A DNA stretch of 64,000 nt from CAVVFX01 sp963777595 (GTDB taxonomy: Bacteria; Acidobacteriota; Terriglobia; Bryobacterales; Bryobacteraceae). The stretch lies in assembly GCA_963777595.1 (NCBI GenBank), contig CAVZRE010000031.1, forward strand, positions 1-64,000, given 5' to 3'. Positions 52,796-60,488 of this stretch are shown piece after piece (within the stretch, counting starts at the first letter, position 1; every line of letters starts with the position of its first letter). A model generated the notes under the pieces. It searched no databases. It saw only the letters and a list, made by a program, of their open reading frames with translations, and was not told the origin of the DNA. The position numbers and the translations under genes were made by a program.

Positions 52796-54019
52796 TCAAT
52801 CCACAACAGCGGCAACCACCATCTCCAGTACCCTATGAACCCCGTCGTCAGTGCTGGGCGGCGGATCGAAAAACTGGCTATGCGGCTCCGGCTTCCAGCC
52901 ATCACGCGAGGTGTCCGGCTGATAGGTGAGAGGCAGCCCGGTATTCGCTGGATCGTACTGTGCCGTCGATCCGGCCATTTTGTAAATCACCATATCGAGC
53001 GAGGGGATCACATAGATCCCGAAACCTCCAGCGCCCGATTTGAAATAAGCGTCACGCGGCGCGCCCGCGACATGACCATCCTCATTCACTTCAAACTGAA
53101 GACTAAAAGGCGCATGCGGATCGTAAGGCGACGGCCGGCTGCACAGCGCCACGTAATCGGCAGGCGCCAACTGCTGCTTACCCCATTGACCATGATGCAA
53201 AAGAAGGTAGGCGAAGCGTAGCGCATCCGTGGAATGAACCGCGATGTCCGCGCCTCCGGGCGTATGCGGCAGCGTCTTGCCGTCGCGCGTCCGCGCCCAC
53301 GACCAGCGTCCCCATTCCATCGGTTTCGCCAGCTTTTCATTGACGTAATCTTGCAACTCCATCCCGGCGAGATGCCGCAGTACAATCGACGCTACGTGAG
53401 TCGATTGCGAAGAATACGAATACCCGCCGCCCGGTGCGCACCACATTGGCGCGCGTAGCGCGGCTTGATCCTGATCGAGTGACGCGTCGCGTCTCGGCAT
53501 CGGTTTTAATTGCTGCAGGACACGATTGACGAACCCGGATGTGCCTTCTTGCATCCCCGAAGTCATGGTCAGAAGTTGGCCTAACTTGATCTCGGCCTTC
53601 GATGGGTCGCTCAGCGGAAACGCCTCCGGAAGGTAAGCTTCAGTGAAAACTTTCTGCTCGAGCCCCAGCGGGATCTTCTCGTGCTTTTCCCGCAGGACGA
53701 TGCCGCAAGCGATGCTCGTAAACGCTTTGCCGATGGACGCCATCGATGGATTCGCTTCGCGGCTGCCGCGCCCGAAGTAGCGTTCGTAGACCAGGTAGCC
53801 GTGCCGCACCACCAGTAGCCCTCCGTGCGGACTGGTGCGCTTTGCGTATTCAAACGCACGATCCACTTTGCGCGTGTCGATTCCAGCCGCCGCGCGAATT
53901 TTCCCCGCGTCTGTCAAAGTTCGCCAGCCGCCGGCATGGTCCGGGTCGGGAAAATAATCGTCTGCGAAAGCTGGAAGCGTCGCCAGAAAAGCTGCTGCAA
54001 GAATGGCCAGATAGGGCAT
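52796..54019 (-). CDS. Serine beta-lactamase-like hydrolase (class C family)
   Basis: This 407-residue protein has a signal peptide (MPYLAILAAAFLATLPAFA). The penicillin-binding fold motifs are S-x-x-K in NPSMASIGKAFTSIACGIVL (Ser and Lys) and Y-S-S in PGGGYSYSSQSTHVASIVLR. The third motif, usually KTG or HTG, is represented by KSGAGGFGIYVIPS. HGGLLVVRHGYLVYERYFGR is the family N-terminal phrase. Such proteins are usually esterases or D-aminopeptidases, not resistance enzymes. Leftward and monocistronic. Confidence 0.9.
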   Translation of the reverse strand: MPYLAILAAAFLATLPAFADDYFPDPDHAGGWRTLTDAGKIRAAAGIDTRKVDRAFEYAKRTSPHGGLLVVRHGYLVYERYFGRGSREANPSMASIGKAFTSIACGIVLREKHEKIPLGLEQKVFTEAYLPEAFPLSDPSKAEIKLGQLLTMTSGMQEGTSGFVNRVLQQLKPMPRRDASLDQDQAALRAPMWCAPGGGYSYSSQSTHVASIVLRHLAGMELQDYVNEKLAKPMEWGRWSWARTRDGKTLPHTPGGADIAVHSTDALRFAYLLLHHGQWGKQQLAPADYVALCSRPSPYDPHAPFSLQFEVNEDGHVAGAPRDAYFKSGAGGFGIYVIPSLDMVIYKMAGSTAQYDPANTGLPLTYQPDTSRDGWKPEPHSQFFDPPPSTDDGVHRVLEMVVAAVVD

Positions 54020-54182
54020 GCGGGCTTTCAGTATATTACGGTTCTTCCTGAGCCAATCATGGGGCAGACCATGGTTCTTCTAGGGTCTGCCCGGCTGCCC
54101 AACAGTCGTAGCCTTGTGTCGCCAGCTCTTCACTCCGAACTCTCGGTTCCAGTTTCGTCGCTCGAAGAAATCGAGATTCGCT

Positions 54183-55091
54183 ATGCTGGAGTCGGTGGCA
54201 CCTCCAAGTACTCGCAATCCAGCCATTCAAGTAAATGGCGAGACGATTTACGCCGACGAAATCCGCGCACGCATGGCGCTCATGCGCGCTCAGGCAGAAG
54301 CCTCCGGCCGGGAGTTAACGGCTGAAGAGCGGTTCGCCCTGCGGCCCCAGGCGATTGAGGACCTGATTGATCGTCTGCTCATGCAGCAGGAGGCCCGGCG
54401 TTTGAAATTGCAGCCCACTGACGCCGAGATTGAAGCTGCACTCGCCTCCGTCGCTCCGAAATACGACGGCTCGGAAGGTTGTCGCGCCGATGCCGCCGAT
54501 ACCGAATCACGGGAAGACATCACCGCCCGCTTGATGGTCGATCGCCTGCTTTCCCGTTGGTTCGACGCAGTGCGTCCTCCCAAAATTCACGAACTACGCG
54601 AATACTATCGCCAGAACCAGGAATCGTTCCGTTCGCCCGAACTGATCGCGGCATCCCACATCGTCAAGCATTCGAAGGAAGGCGACCCTGCCGGCGAAGT
54701 TGATGGCGAGCATGCAGCCGAGACCGCCCTGACTGAAATCCGCGCATCGATTCTTGCTGGCGAGGATTTTGCGGCTGCGGCCCAACGCGTCTCTGATTGC
54801 CCCGAAAACGCGGGGGACCTCGGCTACTTTCCCCGAGGCGTGATGGTGGACGAGTTTGATGAAGTAGCCTTCCACGCGCCCATTGGTGTAGTCACTCCGC
54901 CCTTCCGGACCCAGTTTGGTTGGCACATCGTGCTCGTCAGGGACCGCAAGCCGGAAGGCCTTCGCAGTTTCGACGAGGTTTCCTCCCAGATTCAGGCCAG
55001 CATGCTGCGCGCGAAACAGGAGCGTGAGGTTGGCGAGAAATTGGATGCGTTACGCGAAAAAGCGCACTACGTCGAATTGGGACGGCTATGA
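54183..55091 (+). CDS. Cytoplasmic parvulin-type peptidyl-prolyl isomerase (SurA/NifM-like)
   Basis: ATG 54183 gives a 302-residue protein without signal peptide. The N-terminal SurA-like chaperone region reads AIQVNGETIYADEIRARMAL and IEDLIDRLLMQQEARRLKLQ. The parvulin domain reads SPELIAASHIVKHSKEGDPA, DFAAAAQRVSDCPENAGDLG and YFPRGVMVDEFDEVAFHAPI, then FGWHIVLVRDRKPEG. The layout (helical N-domain plus one parvulin domain, no export signal) resembles NifM. The stop overlaps the formylglycine-generating enzyme start as ATGA, so the two are co-translated. It probably assists that enzyme or its targets; this is inference. Confidence 0.85.
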   Translation: MLESVAPPSTRNPAIQVNGETIYADEIRARMALMRAQAEASGRELTAEERFALRPQAIEDLIDRLLMQQEARRLKLQPTDAEIEAALASVAPKYDGSEGCRADAADTESREDITARLMVDRLLSRWFDAVRPPKIHELREYYRQNQESFRSPELIAASHIVKHSKEGDPAGEVDGEHAAETALTEIRASILAGEDFAAAAQRVSDCPENAGDLGYFPRGVMVDEFDEVAFHAPIGVVTPPFRTQFGWHIVLVRDRKPEGLRSFDEVSSQIQASMLRAKQEREVGEKLDALREKAHYVELGRL

Positions 55092-56071
55092 ATCAGCGCG
55101 ACCTCTTTCGCATTGCCGCAAACCTTCCGCCCTGTTGTGCTCCTACAAAATTGCGCGCAGCAGTGCACCAGGCCTCCGTGCAGACCTCCGCTGAGCGAGA
55201 GCGCGCCACGGGCGGATCCACGGAAGAGATGGTCCTGCTCGACGGCGGTCCGTTTCTCATGGGCAGTGAAGATGATGATTGCATCCCCGCCGATGGCGAA
55301 GGCCCGATTCGCCAGGTGCAAATCGATTCGTTCTATCTGGACCGCTCTTCGGTGACAAATGAGAAATTCGAGGAATTCGTCAAGGCCAGCGGTTACGCGA
55401 CGGAAGCCGAGCGCTTCGGTTGGTCTTTTGTGTTCGAGGGACATTTGCGCGAGAAACTCGCGGAGAGGATCCATCCGCCGAAACTGCGTTGGTGGCTGAA
55501 GATCGACGGAGCGGACTGGCGTCATCCCGAGGGCCCGGAGAGTAATCTTGCGGGTCGCGAGCATCATCCCGTGGTACAGGTGTCGTGGAATGATGCGGCC
55601 GAATATGCCAGGTGGGCTGGCAAACGTCTGCCCACCGAAGCCGAATGGGAATACGCTGCGCGCGGAGGTCTGGAGCAGAAGCGCTTTCCCTGGGGCGACG
55701 AACTTACGCCGGAAGGACGGCACCTGTGCAACATCTGGCAGGGAACCTTTCCGGATCTGGATCTGGCGGAAGACGGTTACTCGGCGCCCGCTCCAGTCGA
55801 TGCCTATCCGCCCAATGGATACGGCCTTCTCGTAATTACCGGGAACACCTGGGAATGGTGTGCCGATTGGTTCTCGCCGAACTTCCATCTGATGGCGACG
55901 CGCAACAATCCTGCGGGTCCGTCCGCGGGCGCTACGCGGGCCATGCGTGGAGGATCATACTTATGTCACGCGTCGTACTGCAACCGGTATCGCGTAGCCG
56001 CGCGAACCCAGAACACGCCGGATAGCGCCACCACGAATATCGGCTTTCGATGTGCCCGCGATGTCGCTTAG
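55088..56071 (+). CDS. Formylglycine-generating enzyme (copper-dependent sulfatase activator)
   Basis: This 327-residue FGE-sulfatase domain protein has a full bona fide set: MVLLDGGPFLMGSEDDD, SFYLDRSSVTNEKFEEFVKA, ADWRHPEGPESNLAGREHHP, VVQVSWNDAAEYARWAGKRL, PTEAEWEYAARGGLEQKRFP and ITGNTWEWCADWFSPNFHL. The catalytic Cys pair is C293 and C298 in RGGSYLCHASYCNRYRVAAR. The pair binds Cu(I) and converts Cys in C-x-P-x-R to formylglycine. Most SUMF1-like proteins lack these Cys, so function is likely kept. N-terminal C16-C17 are unusual. No sulfatase gene lies in the window. Confidence 0.93.
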   Translation: MNQRDLFRIAANLPPCCAPTKLRAAVHQASVQTSAERERATGGSTEEMVLLDGGPFLMGSEDDDCIPADGEGPIRQVQIDSFYLDRSSVTNEKFEEFVKASGYATEAERFGWSFVFEGHLREKLAERIHPPKLRWWLKIDGADWRHPEGPESNLAGREHHPVVQVSWNDAAEYARWAGKRLPTEAEWEYAARGGLEQKRFPWGDELTPEGRHLCNIWQGTFPDLDLAEDGYSAPAPVDAYPPNGYGLLVITGNTWEWCADWFSPNFHLMATRNNPAGPSAGATRAMRGGSYLCHASYCNRYRVAARTQNTPDSATTNIGFRCARDVA

Positions 56072-56083
56072 CTCGTTTGTAGA

Positions 56084-56141
56084 ACAGGCTTTAGCCTGTC
56101 CTCCGGTTTCGTAGCCGTCCAAGGCTGCGAAGCAGCCTTGG
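56084..56141. repeat. Double-hairpin intergenic repeat at convergent gene ends
   Basis: ACAGGCTTTAGCCTGT (56084-56099) is a palindrome. CCAAGGCTGC (56119-56128) and GCAGCCTTGG (56132-56141) form a perfect 10-base stem with loop GAA. The pair lies in the 78-base gap between two convergent genes and may stop transcription from both sides. A related element occurs at 61899-61950. Confidence 0.7.
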
Positions 56142-56149
56142 GGTCAACT

Positions 56150-57001
56150 CTACCAATTCAACTCTTGCGGAAAATATTCCGCAATGAGTTCCTCATAGAA
56201 TGGGCGCAATGCTTCCACGTCCGGACGCCCTCCGGACTTGGTATAGAGATCATAAGGATTGAACGCCCGTACCCACTTCAACATTTCGCGGTCATGATCC
56301 GTCAGCAGGAAGTCATAGGCGCCCTCTCGATGGATCGGGTAACAGGAGTGATATCGGATCATATATTGCGCCTCCTCGGGAAGATAGGGGCTGGAAACCA
56401 TCCATAAATATTCGTCATGCCCCCAGGAAAGATCCACTTTCGCCAGACCGCAGCCCTCCCCATACACGCCCAGCCGGGTCCGATATTCCGGAACCGATAG
56501 ATCGGGATTCGCCGCGAACATCTCAGGAAAAACAATCTTCTCGGAGTACGCGCAGCCAACCGGGAAGGTATCGCCGACCACCGCCCATTGCGGTTCGCCC
56601 CATAGACACAGCACCTTACCCAGATCGTGAATCAATCCCGCCAGAATGAACCAGCGCGGATGCCCGTCCCGCCGAATCGCCTCCGCCGTCTGCATGGCGT
56701 GCTCGATTTGCGACAGGCTGGTGTCGGGATCGCTATCGTCCACCAAAGTGTTCAGATATTCCATCGCCTCCCAAATCCCCATCGGCCGGTGGCGTAACGC
56801 TCCATACTCGCGCTTCTTCCCTAAAACGAAATCCCGCGTTTGCTGCGCATGATTCTGCCGGTAAAACTCCTGGACCACGGATGGGGCTTCGGCCGAAAAA
56901 TTTCGAAATTCCTCGGGTTTCCGGTCCGGACGGTAGCGGTCCTCCACGAAATCGTCCCATTGGGAGAGCGATGTGAGCGGATCCGGGACGGAGGGTTGCA
57001 T
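56150..57001 (-). CDS. Inositol oxygenase (MIOX)
   Basis: This 283-residue di-iron enzyme converts myo-inositol to glucuronate. It has the size and order of the animal enzyme: EFRNFSAEAPSVVQEFYRQN, IWEAMEYLNTLVDDSDPDTS, HAMQTAEAIRRDGHPRWFIL (His101) and AGLIHDLGKVLCLWGEPQWA (His125, Asp126). It continues VGDTFPVGC, VDLSWGHDEYLWM and MIRYHSCYPIHREGAYDF. All HD-type iron ligands appear present. ATG 57001 sits 6 bases from a strong palindrome shared with the divergent LacI regulator. MIOX is rare in bacteria and known from some Acidobacteria and a few soil taxa. Confidence 0.95.
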   Translation of the reverse strand: MQPSVPDPLTSLSQWDDFVEDRYRPDRKPEEFRNFSAEAPSVVQEFYRQNHAQQTRDFVLGKKREYGALRHRPMGIWEAMEYLNTLVDDSDPDTSLSQIEHAMQTAEAIRRDGHPRWFILAGLIHDLGKVLCLWGEPQWAVVGDTFPVGCAYSEKIVFPEMFAANPDLSVPEYRTRLGVYGEGCGLAKVDLSWGHDEYLWMVSSPYLPEEAQYMIRYHSCYPIHREGAYDFLLTDHDREMLKWVRAFNPYDLYTKSGGRPDVEALRPFYEELIAEYFPQELNW

Positions 57002-57006
57002 ATTCA

Positions 57007-57032
57007 CTTTATTGCACACGTGTGCATAAAAG
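57007..57032. promoter_or_regulatory. LacI-type operator between inositol oxygenase and its divergent regulator
   Basis: The 26-base site is symmetric about 57019/57020: 11 of 13 base pairs match, with a perfect core TGCACACGTGTGCA (57013-57026) and a central CpG, as usual for LacI-family operators. It lies 6 bases upstream of the inositol oxygenase ATG and 36 bases upstream of the regulator GTG, so binding could block both genes. Confidence 0.75.
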
Positions 57033-57067
57033 TCCAGCGGGACCCTTACGTCAGGGGATAATGTGAT

Positions 57068-58069
57068 GTGCCCTCCATTAAGGACATCGCGCGGAAGGCC
57101 GGCGTTTCGCATTCCACCGTGTCGCGAGCGCTTCACCATAGCCCGCTCATCGCCCCGGAGACTGCGGCGCGAATTCGCGCGATCGCTCAAAGTTCCGGCT
57201 ATGTCCCCAGTGCGGTGGCGCGCAGCCTGGTATCGCGGATCACCCGCACCGTTGGTGTAGTGGTCACCTCGATCGCCGATCCCTTCATCGGGGAGGTGGT
57301 GGAAGGCATCGAGAGCACCGCCAACGAGCACCATTATTCGGTCATCCTCGCCAACTCCCATGCCGACCCCGAGTTGGAGATCAAGGTTGTCGACAGCTTT
57401 AGCGAGCGGCGCGTCGACGGAATTCTGGTGGCCGCGTCGAGGGTTGGAGCGCTCCATGGCAAACGCTTGGCCGGCGCCCACGTGCCCATCGTATTAATCA
57501 ATAACCAGCATCCCGGAGAGTTCGCACATTCGGTCGGTATCGACAATATCTCGGCTAGCCGCGCAATCGTCACGCACTTGCTCGATTTGGGTCACCGCCG
57601 CATCGCCTACATCGGAGATCGTTTGGGATATCAGTCCGATACGGAGCGCTTCAGCGGCTATCGGACAGCGCTGAAATCCCGGCGCCTCGCGATCGCCTCG
57701 GACCTGGTTGTGCGCGGCGATGGTAAACCTGCGGAAGGCGAGCAGGCGGCGAATCGGCTATTCCGCTTGAAGCATCCCCCGACCGCCATTTTCTGTTACA
57801 ACGACATGACGGCGCTCGGTGTGCTCCGCGCCGCGGGAATTCTCGGCCTGAAGATCCCGCACGATGTTTCCCTCGCCGCCTTTGACGATCTTTTCATCTC
57901 CTCATATACCCATCCTCCGCTCACCACCATCCGTCAACCGAAGTACGAAATGGGACGTCGCGCCATGTCCATTCTCGTCCAGTTGCTCAAAGGCGAGAAG
58001 CCGCAAAGCCGTATCAAATTGCCGGGCGATGTGATCGTTCGAGGAAGCACCGGGCCGCCCCGGCAGTAG
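57068..58069 (+). CDS. LacI family transcriptional regulator, probable inositol-oxygenase repressor
   Basis: This 333-residue protein starts at GTG 57068 after an AGGGG site. The N-terminal helix-turn-helix and hinge helix read MPSIKDIARKAGVSHSTVSR and ALHHSPLIAPETAARIRAIA, then VARSLVSRITRTVGVVVTSI. The sugar-binding fold follows (DPFIGEVVEGIESTANEHHY, LGHRRIAYIGD, PPTAIFCYNDMTALGVLRAA, VSLAAFDDLFISSYTHPPLT). Divergence and a shared palindrome suggest it senses inositol or glucuronate and represses MIOX and itself; the ligand is inferred. Confidence 0.95.
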   Translation: MPSIKDIARKAGVSHSTVSRALHHSPLIAPETAARIRAIAQSSGYVPSAVARSLVSRITRTVGVVVTSIADPFIGEVVEGIESTANEHHYSVILANSHADPELEIKVVDSFSERRVDGILVAASRVGALHGKRLAGAHVPIVLINNQHPGEFAHSVGIDNISASRAIVTHLLDLGHRRIAYIGDRLGYQSDTERFSGYRTALKSRRLAIASDLVVRGDGKPAEGEQAANRLFRLKHPPTAIFCYNDMTALGVLRAAGILGLKIPHDVSLAAFDDLFISSYTHPPLTTIRQPKYEMGRRAMSILVQLLKGEKPQSRIKLPGDVIVRGSTGPPRQ

Positions 58070-58090
58070 GAAGGGCGCTCCAGGGCGTCT

Positions 58091-60070
58091 GTGCTACGAT
58101 CCAGATTCCAAGTGTTTCATCGACTAGAAAAGTTAATCCAACAGGCGTTCTCCGCCCAGATCGCCATTCGCTACGGCGTCGACCTCCAGGTCGGCCTCGA
58201 ACAGCCGCGTCAGCCGGACTTCGGTGAACTCGCCGTACCCGCCGCATTTCAACTGGCTAAACAGTTGAAGCAGGCTCCCAAAAAAATAGCGGCTGAACTC
58301 GTCGCGGATATCGGCCCCATCCCCGGCGTCGCAGCACTTGAGATCGCGGGCAACGGCTATATCAATATCCGCTTCGATCGTGGCGCCTACGCGAGCGGCC
58401 TCTTGCGCGATCCTTCCGACGCCGGAGATCCCCCACCCCCAAGCGAGAAAATCATCGTCGAGCACACCAATATCAACCCGAACAAAGCGGCGCATATCGG
58501 GCATCTGCGCAACGCTGTTTTGGGCGACACTTTTGTCAGGATGATGCGAGCACGCGGACGCAGAGTCGAGGTACAGAATTATATCGACAACACCGGCGTA
58601 CAAGTTGCCGACGTGGTAGTTGGCTTCCACTTCCTGGAGAAACAGACGCCTGCGCAGGTCGCGGCATTGATCGCAAATCCTCAACGTCGCTTCGACTACC
58701 TTTGCTGGGATCTCTACGCCCGCACTTCGCAAAATTATAAGGATGCCCCTGAGACGCTGGCCTGGCGCGCCGAGACGCTGCACTCCATCGAGGCCGGAGC
58801 GGGCGAGCTATTCGAATTAGGCCATCTGGTTGCCGACGCCATCGTGCAGGCTCACATCAAAACCATGCTGCGGTTGGGCATCGAATATGACGTGCTGCCG
58901 CGCGAGAGCGAGATTCTGCATCTCAAATTCTGGGCCTCCGCCTACGAACTGCTCAAGCAGACGAAGGCCATCTATCTCGAAACTCAGGGCAAGAATGCCG
59001 GATGCTGGGTGATGCCCGCGCAGACCTTCTCGTCGGATGAAAATGCGGAGGATAGCAAGGTCATCGTGCGCTCCAACGGCACCGTAACTTATGTGGGCAA
59101 GGACATCGCATATCAGCTCTGGAAGTTCGGCTTGCTTGGCAAGGATTTTTTCTACCAGCCGCTTTTCAGCTATCCCGACGGCCACGAGCTTTGGGTCACT
59201 ACCGATCAACCACAATCCGCGCCGACACCCACGTTCGGCAAGGGTACGCGCGTATTCAATGTGATCGACGTACGCCAGTCCTATCTGCAGGAAGTCGTAG
59301 TCGCCGGCTTGAAAGCGCTCGGCGCCGCCGAGCAGGCGGCGCAGTCCATTCATTTTTCTTATGAGATGGTGGCGCTCTCCCCGCGCTGCTGCGCCGATTT
59401 GGGAATTGACCTCTCGGAAGAGGACCGCAAGCGTCCCTACGTCGAAGTCTCCGGACGCAAAGGCCTCGGCGTCAAGGCCGACGACCTGATCGATAAGCTC
59501 ATCGAGACCGCTCTGGGAGAGGTCGAGTCACGGCATCTCGACGACGAACCCGAGATTCGCCGCCGCGCCGCGACACAGATTGCCATCGGCGCGCTACGCT
59601 ATTTCCTGCTCAAATTCACGCGTCCGACCGTGATTGCTTTCGACTTCCAGGAAGCGCTCAGTTTCGAAGGCGAGACCGGTCCTTATGTGCAGTACGCGGC
59701 CGTGCGCGCTCGCAACATTCTGCGCAAGCTGGAAGACCGCGGAGAGCAGTTACCCGATTTCGCGACCGAGCTTTCGAGCGAAGCCTTCGCCCGGCAACTC
59801 GCGTCGGAAGATCTCTGGCAGGTGCTGCTCGCGACATCGAAGGCGGGTTCCGCGGTCGAGAAAGCCCTGACGGCAGGAGAACCCGCGCATGTCGCCAAAT
59901 ACGCCTTTCAACTTGCGCAGTCCTTCAGCAATTTTTACCACGAGCACAACGTGCTGGCTGAATCGGATCCCGAGCGCAGAACGTTCCTCTTGTGGATGAC
60001 AGATTTCTTCCGCACACAATTGGAGAATACCCTCGGCATCCTGGGTATCGAAGTTCCCGAATTCATGTAA
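58091..60070 (+). CDS. argS: Arginyl-tRNA synthetase
   Basis: This 659-residue class I synthetase has IIVEHTNINPNKAAHIGHLR with HIGH, GDWGVQ replaced by the looser DNTGVQVADVVVGFHFLEKQ, and YVGKDIAYQLWKFGLLGKDF. The KMSKS-like loop reads EVSGRKGLGVKADDLI, and the anticodon-binding DALR domain contains YVQYAAVRARNILRKLEDRG and ends GIEVPEFM. GTG 58091 or GTG 58112 may be the start. It is longer than E. coli ArgS (577), like other acidobacterial forms. Monocistronic, 21 bases past the LacI gene. Confidence 0.96.
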   Translation: MLRSRFQVFHRLEKLIQQAFSAQIAIRYGVDLQVGLEQPRQPDFGELAVPAAFQLAKQLKQAPKKIAAELVADIGPIPGVAALEIAGNGYINIRFDRGAYASGLLRDPSDAGDPPPPSEKIIVEHTNINPNKAAHIGHLRNAVLGDTFVRMMRARGRRVEVQNYIDNTGVQVADVVVGFHFLEKQTPAQVAALIANPQRRFDYLCWDLYARTSQNYKDAPETLAWRAETLHSIEAGAGELFELGHLVADAIVQAHIKTMLRLGIEYDVLPRESEILHLKFWASAYELLKQTKAIYLETQGKNAGCWVMPAQTFSSDENAEDSKVIVRSNGTVTYVGKDIAYQLWKFGLLGKDFFYQPLFSYPDGHELWVTTDQPQSAPTPTFGKGTRVFNVIDVRQSYLQEVVVAGLKALGAAEQAAQSIHFSYEMVALSPRCCADLGIDLSEEDRKRPYVEVSGRKGLGVKADDLIDKLIETALGEVESRHLDDEPEIRRRAATQIAIGALRYFLLKFTRPTVIAFDFQEALSFEGETGPYVQYAAVRARNILRKLEDRGEQLPDFATELSSEAFARQLASEDLWQVLLATSKAGSAVEKALTAGEPAHVAKYAFQLAQSFSNFYHEHNVLAESDPERRTFLLWMTDFFRTQLENTLGILGIEVPEFM

Positions 60071-60123
60071 TTCGAGTCGGGCGGTCACCGTTCTCCCGCT
60101 GCCGCAAGTGCCCGCATGGCCAC

Positions 60124-60402
60124 TTATTTCAAATAAGTTTTCAGTGCGTCCACCAGATCCTGCGCCGCTTGCTGCTGTTCATCGGTAGGCTCCCGATTCG
60201 GATCCAGCACGTGAAAGCGGATGTGGCCTTCAATCACTTCCGCCATCAGCGAATCGAGTGCGCCGCGGCAAACCGAGATCGCATGCAAAACCTCCGAACA
60301 TTCCGATTCCTCCGATAAAAGACGCTCAATAGCCCCTACCTGTCCGCCGATGCGCCGGGCCCTGTTCAATAGCCGTTTTTTCTCTTCTACTGTGTGCGCC
60401 AA
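60124..60402 (-). CDS. RcnR-like metal-responsive repressor (CsoR/RcnR family)
   Basis: This 92-residue four-helix repressor starts MAHTVEEKKRLLNRARRIGG and has QVGAIERLLSEESECSEVLH and AEVIEGHIRFHVLD. The metal fingerprint His3, Cys35, His60 and His64 matches the nickel/cobalt sensor RcnR (H-C-H-H); CsoR has C-H-C and FrmR lacks His64. It should therefore release DNA when Ni or Co binds. It is divergent from a porin gene, and a GC-tract operator lies between them. Confidence 0.85.
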   Translation of the reverse strand: MAHTVEEKKRLLNRARRIGGQVGAIERLLSEESECSEVLHAISVCRGALDSLMAEVIEGHIRFHVLDPNREPTDEQQQAAQDLVDALKTYLK

Positions 60403-60425
60403 AAAACACCTCTTCGCTCTTTACA

Positions 60426-60445
60426 ATATACCCCCACCGGTATAT
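60426..60445. promoter_or_regulatory. RcnR/CsoR-type operator
   Basis: ATATACC and GGTATAT (60426-60432 and 60439-60445) flank a GC-rich core CCCACC. AT-rich arms around a G/C tract are the operator type of RcnR/FrmR proteins. The site lies 24 bases upstream of the repressor start and 44 bases upstream of the porin ATG. Confidence 0.6.
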
Positions 60446-60488
60446 CCTTGAGGTGCGGGCTTCGCAAACATCACTGCCATGGACTATC

